DNA of 6,746 nt from Deltaproteobacteria bacterium (GTDB lineage: Bacteria > Desulfobacterota > Desulfobacteria > Desulfobacterales > JAFDFH01): the NCBI GenBank assembly GCA_019309945.1, contig JAFDFH010000254.1, positions 1 through 6,746 of the forward strand, written 5' to 3'. Shown here one piece after another: positions 1 to 5,028 of this stretch. The notes under the pieces were generated by a model. That model did no database searches. It saw only the letters and a list, made by a program, of their open reading frames with translations, and was not told where the DNA came from. Numbering within the stretch: position 1 is the stretch's first letter; the number at the start of each line of letters is the position of its first letter. A program made the translations under genes and the position numbers.

Positions 1-1
1 G

Positions 2-454
2 CTGTACAAGGGTCTCGAGATCCTTAGACCCCACGTTCCCAAAGACACAGGCAAATCCGCTTCGCAGGTTGTCATCGGGAGTATCCAGGGCGACGTCCAC
101 GACATTGGCAAGAACATCGTGAAAATGATGTTTGACGTGGCCGGCTGGGATGTATACGATCTGGGCCGGGACGTTCCCCTTGAAAATTTCGTGAAAGAGC
201 AGCTTCGTACCGATTCCGAGGTTGTGGCCATGTCCGCGATGATGACCACCACCATGCTGGGTATGAAGAAGGTTATCAAGATGATCAAGGAGAAGAATCC
301 GGATGTGGCCATCATGCTGGGCGGCGCGCCGGTGACCAAGGACGTGGCGGCAATTTTTGGCGCTGACGGTTATGCCGAGTCCGCCGGTAACGCGGTGGCC
401 GAGGGCATCAAGATGGTTGGAAGATTGAGAGAGATTGAAGGGCAGAAGAAGTAG
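2..454 (+). CDS. Corrinoid (B12-binding) protein of a methyltransferase system, 5' truncated by window edge
   Basis: The frame is open from base 2, so the gene starts before the window; the ATG at 119 is internal and falls inside the cobalamin domain. The visible 150 residues show the base-off/His-on signature G-D-V-H-D-I-G (visible residues 30-36; the cobalt-ligating His is encoded at 98-100). They also show a Ser/Thr-rich S-A-M-M-T-T-T segment and a later L-G-G-A-P-V loop that contacts the corrinoid tail, as in MtaC/MtbC/MttC-type proteins. These cytoplasmic proteins carry a methyl group on Co between a substrate-specific methyltransferase (MttB/MtgB/MtaB type) and a second methyltransferase. 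Family members are about 210-220 aa, so roughly 60-70 N-terminal residues (the helical cap domain) are missing. The substrate cannot be told from this fragment. The activator encoded downstream (1122-3218) is its likely repair partner. A strong terminator follows at 567-615. Confidence 0.93.
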   Translation: MYKGLEILRPHVPKDTGKSASQVVIGSIQGDVHDIGKNIVKMMFDVAGWDVYDLGRDVPLENFVKEQLRTDSEVVAMSAMMTTTMLGMKKVIKMIKEKNPDVAIMLGGAPVTKDVAAIFGADGYAESAGNAVAEGIKMVGRLREIEGQKK

Positions 455-566
455 TAATGGATTTTTCGGTGCGACACGCTTGTGTAAACACACGGCCCTG
501 GGGGGATCCTTGTTTTGATTTACTTCAGGGGCTGATTTATTACTTTTATTAATCGTAGGTTAACAC

Positions 567-615
567 AGACAAGGGGATTGCTTTAAAAAGACCGATCCCC
601 TTGTCTATATTTTTA
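567..615 (+). terminator. Strong intrinsic terminator after the corrinoid-protein gene
   Basis: A perfect 12-bp inverted repeat AGACAAGGGGAT (567-578) / ATCCCCTTGTCT (595-606) encloses a 16-nt loop that can itself fold (CTTT/AAAG). The T-rich tract TATTTTTA follows at about 608-615. It lies 113 bp past the stop codon at 454, so the upstream methyltransferase transcript probably ends here and the riboswitch operon has its own promoter. The intervening 455-566 is AT-rich, holds a small TGTGT-AA-ACACA hairpin at 481-492, and has no gene that I can support. Confidence 0.85.
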
Positions 616-661
616 GTGCTAAGTTTTTTAATTCAAAACGAATGGGTCAATAACGGGGGAC

Positions 662-675
662 AGGATGATCATCCT
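662..675. promoter_or_regulatory. Perfect 14-bp palindrome upstream of the riboswitch
   Basis: AGGATGATCATCCT is its own reverse complement. It lies 21 bp before the first paired base of the riboswitch P1 helix. This is where the promoter or 5' leader of the operon should lie, so it may be a dimeric-regulator operator. No clear -35/-10 pair could be assigned around it; AT-rich sequence at 606-640 is the most likely promoter zone. The function is an inference from symmetry and position only. Confidence 0.3.
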
Positions 676-695
676 TACTCCTCCTCGTAAATAGA

Positions 696-992
696 ACCAT
701 TCGGGTATCCTTGGGGTTTAATAGGGAAGACGGTTGTGCCGTCGCGGTCCCGCCGCTGTGATCCCGCCCGTTTCAATTTTTTTTCTAGCAGAAACAGGGA
801 ACCCTTTTAGCTTTTGTGTGCCACTGTCTAAATTTGGTGAAATAGAAAATTAGAAAGATCGTCAAATCGTTGGAAGATGGGGTCAAATCGATTGTCTAAT
901 TGACCATTTCAGCATTCACCGATTTAACGAATTCACCAGGGACGGGAAGGCTGCTGAAAGGGCGGGAAAGTCAGAAGACCTGCCCGGATGGT
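696..992 (+). promoter_or_regulatory. Cobalamin riboswitch (B12 leader)
   Basis: The conserved blocks occur in canonical order on the + strand. They are TTTAATAGGGAA (717-728), a short GACGG/CCGTC hairpin (729-743), GCGGTCCCGCCGCTGTGA (744-761) matching the CCGCnnCTGTGA core, the B12-box element GCCACTG (820-826), CGGGAAGG (943-950), and AGTCAGAAGACCTGCC (970-985). The outer helix P1 is visible as ACCATTCGGG (696-705) pairing with CCCGGATGGT (983-992): 10 bp with one G-U. The aptamer is longer than usual because about 116 nt separate GCCACTG from CGGGAAGG. The family binds adenosyl- or methylcobalamin and usually represses the downstream gene when ligand is abundant. Here it precedes the corrinoid-activator operon by about 130 nt. 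Confidence 0.92.
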
Positions 993-1022
993 ACTGCGAC
1001 CGTTGCGCGAGACGGTGGTTGT

Positions 1023-1113
1023 GGAGGCCAAGGGGATTCCTCCTGAGCCATATTATGATTAACTTCCAGCTGAGTTGAAGCAATGTTCGGCTGAGCAAAA
1101 TGAAACAAAGGAG
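1023..1113 (+). promoter_or_regulatory. Possible translational expression platform and Shine-Dalgarno of the activator gene
   Basis: A strong ribosome-binding site AAAGGAG (1107-1113) lies 8 nt before the ATG at 1122 and fixes that start. Upstream, CTCCT (1040-1044) is complementary to AGGAG (1109-1113), and the overlapping CCTCC (1039-1043) can instead pair with GGAGG (1023-1027). These two pairings are mutually exclusive, as expected of an anti-SD/anti-anti-SD switch driven by the riboswitch. No U-tract terminator is visible between 993 and 1121, which favours translational control. The helices are only 5 bp, so this remains a hypothesis. Confidence 0.4.
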
Positions 1114-1121
1114 AACTGCGA

Positions 1122-3218
1122 ATGTCAGAGGATACAGCAACAATTATTTTCCAACCTTCCGGCCAAAGGGGTGAGGTTCCTAAAGGCATTACCCTGATTG
1201 AAGCTTCAAGGAAACTGGGAGTTGATATCGAGGCGCTGTGCGGAGAGAAAAAGGTTTGCGGTAAATGCATTATCCGCATTGAGGAAGGCCATTATGAGAA
1301 ATACAATATTACTTCCAGCATGGGCCATACCAACGAATGGCAGGAGGAAGAAGACAAGTTCATCAACGCTGAGAATAAGGCCAAAGGTTATCGGCTGGGC
1401 TGTGTGACCAAGGTCGAAGGGGATATGTTGGTATTTGTGCCGGAAGAGTCCCGGGCCGGTAAACAGGTGGTGAGCAAGGCCGCACGGGATATCCCCATCG
1501 ATTGGAACCCGGCCGTGAGGGTTTATTATGCCCAGGTGGACCCGCCGACCTTCGAGGAGCCTCTCGGTGACTTTGAACGGGTTTGCAATGCACTGGAAAG
1601 GGAACACGGCCTTACCAACCTGACGGCCGATCTGTTTGCCCTGCGGCAGCTACCCCACGCCCTGCGCAATGGCGACTGGTCTGTGACCGTGAGCGTCTGG
1701 AACAACAAAGAAGTTATTCGATTCCGACCGGGCAAACAGGAAAAAACATACGGGATTGCCTTCGACATTGGAACCACTACCTGCGCCGGGTATTTTTGTG
1801 ACCTCACCACCATGGAGGTCCTCGACACGGTTTCCATGATGAACCCCCAGTGCAAGTACGGCGAAGACGTCATGGCCCGGATCACTTTTCACATGATGAA
1901 CGAAGATGGTCTTCAGCGGATGAGCGAGGACCTCATTGAAGGGATCAACGAGCTGATCGACAAGGCCATTGCAGGCACCTATCCACCCAAGAAAAAGAAA
2001 AAAAAGAAAAAGGGGCAGAAAGATGCGCCGGATGAATATGTAGAGGCGCCGGAGGAGGGTAAAACCTATCTTCGCCTCACCCGGGATGACATTGAGGATC
2101 TCACCCTGGGCGGCAACACGGCCATGCATCATATCCTGCTCCAGCTCGATCCGGAATTTGTGGGTCTGGCACCTTTTCCGCCGGTACTCCACCACAGCAT
2201 GAATATCAAGTGCCGGGACATAGGAATTAATATCACGCCATCGGCTTACGTGTTTGTCCTTTCCATTGAAGCCGGATTTGTGGGCGCGGACAACGTGGGC
2301 GTGTTACTTGCGGAAGAGCCCTATAAGGGCGAACAAAATCAGCTCATTATCGATATTGGAACCAACGGTGAACTGGTACTGGGCAACCGGCACAAATTGA
2401 TTTCCTCATCCTGTGCCACGGGACCGGCCTTAGAAGGCGCCCAGTTGTCATTCGGCATGCGGGCGGCACCCGGGGCCATCGAACGGATTGAAATCGATCC
2501 GGAGACCCACGAGGTCAATTACAAGGTGATCGGCCGGGATGCCTTCCGGAAATTTTCCAAACCCGAAGAAATGCAGGCCAAGGGGATCTGCGGATCCGGA
2601 ATCCTTGACGTGCTGGCCGAACTTTACCGTTCCGGTGTTATCACCAAGACCGGTGTGTTCGCCAAAGAACAAAAATCCAATCGAAGCCGCAGGAATCCGG
2701 ATACGAAGATGCCGGAATTCGTTCTGGCCTGGAAAGAAGAATCTTCCATTGAGAAAGACATTGTGATTACCCAGAAAGACGTCCGCCAGATCCAGCTGGC
2801 CAAGGGCGCCCTTTATGCGGGCTGTAAACTCATGGTGCGGCGCATGGGCCTGGAAAATCCGGACTGCGTAAAGATCGCCGGTGCTTTCGGGACCCACGTG
2901 GACCGTGAAAAAGCCCTGATCATGGGACTTTTCCCGGATTGTCCGATTGATATGATCCAGGGGGTGGGCAATGCGGCCGGCGATGGGTGCCGGGCGGCGC
3001 TTTTGGATGTTAAAAAGCGCATCGAATCCGACTGGTGCTCCCGGAACGTAGAATACATCGAACTCACGGTGGAATCTGATTTTCAGCAACAGTTCATGGA
3101 GGCCATGCAGCTGCCCCATATGACCGATGAATTCCCCCACCTGGAGGGACTGGTAGCACCTGAAATTCTCCACCAGATGAAAGACCAAATCGTTCCTAAG
3201 GATACCCACATGAAATAG
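1122..3218 (+). CDS. Reductive activator of corrinoid proteins (RACo/RamA-type [2Fe-2S]-ASKHA protein)
   Basis: The 698-aa cytoplasmic protein is predicted to reduce inactive Co(II) corrinoid proteins back to active Co(I) with ATP. The N-terminal domain (about 1-108) is a plant-type ferredoxin fold with Cys40, Cys46, Cys49 and Cys94 placed to bind one [2Fe-2S] cluster. A linker/middle region follows (about 109-205). The C-terminal ASKHA ATPase-like domain (about 210-690, DUF4445 family) shows D-I-G-T-T (Asp215), L-G-G-N-T-A-M (Asn332), D-I-G-T-N-G (Asp411), G-I-C-G-S-G (488-493) and A-G-A-F-G near 587. No C-terminal 4Fe-4S motif is present, so it resembles bacterial RACo more than archaeal RamA. 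A run of eight lysines (290-297), followed by an acidic stretch, interrupts the ASKHA domain and makes the protein longer than the roughly 630-aa norm. It is first in the riboswitch operon; the next gene starts 22 bp later. Confidence 0.93.
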   Translation: MSEDTATIIFQPSGQRGEVPKGITLIEASRKLGVDIEALCGEKKVCGKCIIRIEEGHYEKYNITSSMGHTNEWQEEEDKFINAENKAKGYRLGCVTKVEGDMLVFVPEESRAGKQVVSKAARDIPIDWNPAVRVYYAQVDPPTFEEPLGDFERVCNALEREHGLTNLTADLFALRQLPHALRNGDWSVTVSVWNNKEVIRFRPGKQEKTYGIAFDIGTTTCAGYFCDLTTMEVLDTVSMMNPQCKYGEDVMARITFHMMNEDGLQRMSEDLIEGINELIDKAIAGTYPPKKKKKKKKGQKDAPDEYVEAPEEGKTYLRLTRDDIEDLTLGGNTAMHHILLQLDPEFVGLAPFPPVLHHSMNIKCRDIGINITPSAYVFVLSIEAGFVGADNVGVLLAEEPYKGEQNQLIIDIGTNGELVLGNRHKLISSSCATGPALEGAQLSFGMRAAPGAIERIEIDPETHEVNYKVIGRDAFRKFSKPEEMQAKGICGSGILDVLAELYRSGVITKTGVFAKEQKSNRSRRNPDTKMPEFVLAWKEESSIEKDIVITQKDVRQIQLAKGALYAGCKLMVRRMGLENPDCVKIAGAFGTHVDREKALIMGLFPDCPIDMIQGVGNAAGDGCRAALLDVKKRIESDWCSRNVEYIELTVESDFQQQFMEAMQLPHMTDEFPHLEGLVAPEILHQMKDQIVPKDTHMK

Positions 3219-3240
3219 TTCCTTAAGGATTGTTATTAGG

Positions 3241-3582
3241 ATGGAGATTCAGACAAATGAACAGCAAGACATCGTTCAGGTAATCGTAGAGCCGGGGATT
3301 TGCGGATTCCCCGGCTCTATTCGGGTGCATAAGGTGGGTCGCTATTCGGTCAAAATTGAGCTCAAGTCGGGATGCCAGCAGATCAAAGGCATGGCCTCGA
3401 TCCTTGATGAAATGACCATGGCCGAACTCTTTTTACCTGTGACACGCAACCCCGTATATAAAGCCGCTGAAATGGCGAACTGCCACACTTCCTGTATTTA
3501 CCCGACGGCGATTCTCAAAGCAGCGGAAGTCGTCCTGGAAATGGCGTTGCCCCAGGAAGCCGTCATACGGTTTAGAAAATGA
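3241..3582 (+). CDS. Small four-cysteine protein, DUF6951-like, in the corrinoid-activation operon
   Basis: The 113-aa soluble protein has no signal peptide or membrane segment. It has a conserved-looking E-P-G-I-C-G-F motif near the N terminus (Cys21), a second cysteine in K-S-G-C (Cys45), and C-H-T-S-C-x-Y-P (Cys81, Cys85) before a final helix. Four cysteines in this spacing suggest a bound metal or Fe-S cluster, but no ligand can be assigned from sequence. It resembles the small DUF6951-type proteins that I recall near corrinoid methyltransferase genes; this match is from memory and was not searched. AAGGA (3225-3229) is the probable ribosome-binding site, 11 nt from the ATG, which is slightly long. 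The stop overlaps the next start (ATGA at 3579-3582), so the two genes are translationally coupled and probably work together. Confidence 0.82.
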   Translation: MEIQTNEQQDIVQVIVEPGICGFPGSIRVHKVGRYSVKIELKSGCQQIKGMASILDEMTMAELFLPVTRNPVYKAAEMANCHTSCIYPTAILKAAEVVLEMALPQEAVIRFRK

Positions 3583-4172
3583 ATAAAAACATTCTTCCAT
3601 TCAGACCGGATTGGGGTGTCCCTGCTCCATTGTTAAAAGATCTGCTGGAGAAGGGGAAGCGTTTTAACATCGAGGAGATCATTCCATTTTCTCCGAAGGA
3701 AATTAATGTGGCCCAGTGGGTCAGTCTCAAATGCCGTTACGGCTGCAGCCGGTACGGCACCAGCTGGTGCTGCCCGCCGGCCACACCTGGTTTGGACAAG
3801 GTTGAACAGCTCCTTTCAGAATATTCCCTGGCATTTCTTTTGGTCGGCACACAGCATTTCCCGGAGTTTTATAAAAATAATCACCAGAAGCGCTTGAGGC
3901 AAATTCGTTCCTGGAAGGGGACCATCAGTCTGGAGCGGGCCCTCTTTCTGGACGGGTATTATAAAGCCTTTAGCCTGGTCGGGGAAGCCTGTGCCCTTTG
4001 TAAGGAATGCGCCTACCCCGAGGATTGCCGGTTCCCCGCGGAAAGGCGACCGTCCCTCGAGTCCCTTTCCATTGACGTCATTGGAACCCTCAAAAAACTT
4101 GGCCGAACCCCGCGAATCGCCCAACATCATTGTGAAGCCTACAGTTACTACGCGATTATTCTGGTTGAATAA
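3579..4172 (+). CDS. DUF2284-type predicted metal-binding protein
   Basis: The 197-aa soluble protein has two cysteine clusters. The first is C-x3-C-x7-C-C-P-P (Cys52, Cys56, Cys64, Cys65) around residues 52-67. The second is a ferredoxin-like C-x2-C-x2-C-x5-C (Cys138, 141, 144, 150) followed by R-F-P and R-R-P-S-L-E-S-L-S-I-D-V, the hallmark of DUF2284 (COG5423). An H-H-C at 183-185 could add ligands. The second cluster could hold a [4Fe-4S] centre. Family members recur beside corrinoid methyltransferases, but no reaction is established. The start is the ATG that overlaps the preceding stop by 4 nt; there is no good Shine-Dalgarno, consistent with coupling. As the last gene of the riboswitch operon, it may donate electrons to the activator or handle a metal or cofactor; this is inference. 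Only a weak AT-rich AGAAAA/TTTTCT hairpin follows, so the terminator is unclear. Confidence 0.88.
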   Translation: MNKNILPFRPDWGVPAPLLKDLLEKGKRFNIEEIIPFSPKEINVAQWVSLKCRYGCSRYGTSWCCPPATPGLDKVEQLLSEYSLAFLLVGTQHFPEFYKNNHQKRLRQIRSWKGTISLERALFLDGYYKAFSLVGEACALCKECAYPEDCRFPAERRPSLESLSIDVIGTLKKLGRTPRIAQHHCEAYSYYAIILVE

Positions 4173-4352
4173 GAAAATCGTAATAGTTCAGCAGTTTTCT
4201 CAAAAATAAAGCCTCCCATAACATACGTTTCAATCTTTTTCTATTCCCTCACCAAAACAAAACGGAACCAAACAGCTTTCTGCCCAACGTATTCGGAACC
4301 AAATTCTAAAATCCGCATCCATTAAAGTGATTTAATCTTTGGAGCGAAGCGG
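4173..4352. other. Gene-free spacer before the mobile elements
   Basis: This is the start of an 856-bp gap (4173-5028). No ORF with a credible start and ribosome-binding site was found. The only internal pattern is a 10-bp direct repeat CGGAACCAAA at 4263-4272 and 4294-4303 (period 31 bp). The rest of the gap is taken up by two miniature elements (4363-4572 and 4624-4814) and the probable control region of the PAS-LuxR gene. Confidence 0.6.
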
Positions 4353-4362
4353 TCCCTTCGAC

Positions 4363-4572
4363 CAGGGTAAACGCATTTGATTTCTGTGCAGCGTAGCGAC
4401 GGCGTGTTTCTCTTGGAAACCGACTGACTGTTTGAAGGGCTTTAGCACGCGTTAGCCCGAGCCGAATGAAATTATGACTTAAAAAATCAATGGGATAATT
4501 TAGCGACGAATTAGAGATACACGCCGTCGCGGAGCGTTCTCCCTGTATTGGGATTCAAATGCGTTTACCCTG
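4363..4572. mobile_element. 210-bp MITE-like element, 18-bp perfect terminal inverted repeats, 10-bp flanking duplication
   Basis: The ends CAGGGTAAACGCATTTGA (4363-4380) and TCAAATGCGTTTACCCTG (4555-4572) are exact reverse complements. A second inner pair, 4396-4413 against 4513-4530, matches at 17 of 18 positions. A hairpin GGGCT/AGCCC (4437-4441 / 4454-4458) lies further in. Directly abutting both ends is a duplicated decamer: TCCCTTCGAC (4353-4362) and TCTCTTCGAC (4573-4582), 9/10 identical, which reads as a target-site duplication. No ORF lies inside, so it is a non-autonomous element moved by a transposase in trans. A duplication of about 10 bp would suit several IS4-superfamily groups, but the family assignment is open. 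Confidence 0.8.
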
Positions 4573-4623
4573 TCTCTTCGACAAAAAGGCCTTGTCTTAA
4601 AATCCATATGCTGATAAAGATTA

Positions 4624-4814
4624 GTAACTACTCAGGTGGATAGGCTGAAGGCTGAAGACTGTTAGGAAAAAGCGCATTTTAAAGCCGTGTTTGATGCAAG
4701 AATCAGATAATTCCGCCAAAGTACGGCAATTGTGCTTTTCTGACCCCTTCAGCCATGCCAGAGGCATGCAAGCTTCAGTCTAAACAGCTTCAGCCTGACT
4801 ACGTGAGTAGTTAC
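4624..4814. mobile_element. 191-bp MITE-like element with IS66-type ends and perfect 8-bp target duplication
   Basis: The ends are GTAACTACTCA (4624-4634) and TGAGTAGTTAC (4804-4814), an exact 11-bp inverted repeat. With four mismatches it extends to 27 bp, ending in the shared AGGCTGAAG. The perfect octamer AAAGATTA abuts both sides (4616-4623 and 4815-4822). Ends starting GTAA plus 8-bp duplications are the established IS66-family pattern. The element contains heptamer-like GCTGAAG copies (4644-4650, 4651-4657; inverted as CTTCAGC at 4747-4753 and 4788-4794) and a CATGCC-AGA-GGCATG hairpin at about 4754-4768. The middle arms (AAAAAGCGCA... and ...TTGTGCTTTT) also partly pair, so the transcript could fold into one long hairpin. 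No transposase ORF is present. Confidence 0.85.
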
Positions 4815-4847
4815 AAAGATTATATCAAAATTCAGGTTTGACGTATC

Positions 4848-5022
4848 AACGGTTGAGATTTGCATTGAACTTCGAACCTCTGAACCCGTGAACGGTTACC
4901 AGAATACAAAGCAATAGTTGAAAAACTCGGCCCCCAATTGAATACGTTCATCAACGGTACAAAAGCATGAAGACCAAATTTCCAATTTCTCTTTTCTAAT
5001 TTCAACGTTCCGTGAACGGTTA
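4848..5022. repeat. Four AACGGT motifs and a 13-bp direct repeat upstream of the PAS-LuxR gene
   Basis: AACGGT occurs at 4848-4853, 4891-4896, 4953-4958 and 5015-5020, with start-to-start spacings of 43, 62 and 62 bp (near whole helical turns). Two copies lie in the identical 13-mer CCGTGAACGGTTA (4886-4898 and 5010-5022), whose core CCGT-GA-ACGG is a dyad. The last copy ends 6 bp before the ATG at 5029. They could be operator sites for the downstream regulator. Alternatively the left one, read on the minus strand as GTAACCGTTCACGGG, could be a solitary mobile-element end. No confident -10/-35 pair was found. Confidence 0.4.
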
Positions 5023-5028
5023 ATACCC

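Noticed and set aside
119..454. A complete 111-aa protein starting at the ATG at 119
   Set aside because: The frame is open to base 2 and the cobalamin-binding G-D-V-H-D-I-G motif lies upstream of this ATG, so it is an internal methionine of a truncated gene.
601..640. Sigma-70 promoter starting with TTGTCT at 601
   Set aside because: No acceptable -10 box lies 16-18 bp downstream, and the TTGTCT is part of the terminator stem.
916..1279. Minus-strand ORFs of 75 and 102 aa across the riboswitch 3' part and the activator start
   Set aside because: They overlap the conserved riboswitch blocks and the well-supported [2Fe-2S] domain, have no ribosome-binding site and show low-complexity shadow-like translations.
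1650..3209. Long minus-strand ORFs (181 and 253 aa) opposite the activator gene
   Set aside because: They are antisense shadows of a gene with clear catalytic motifs; their translations show no recognisable domain and contain the reverse of the poly-Lys tract as Leu/Phe runs.
4173..4200. Intrinsic terminator after the DUF2284 gene
   Set aside because: The AGAAAA/TTTTCT pairing is six A-T/G-C pairs, mostly A-T, with no T-tract of note; too weak to call.
4353..4822. CRISPR array
   Set aside because: The repeats are inverted pairs bounding two elements with target duplications, not direct repeats with regular spacers, and no cas gene is present.
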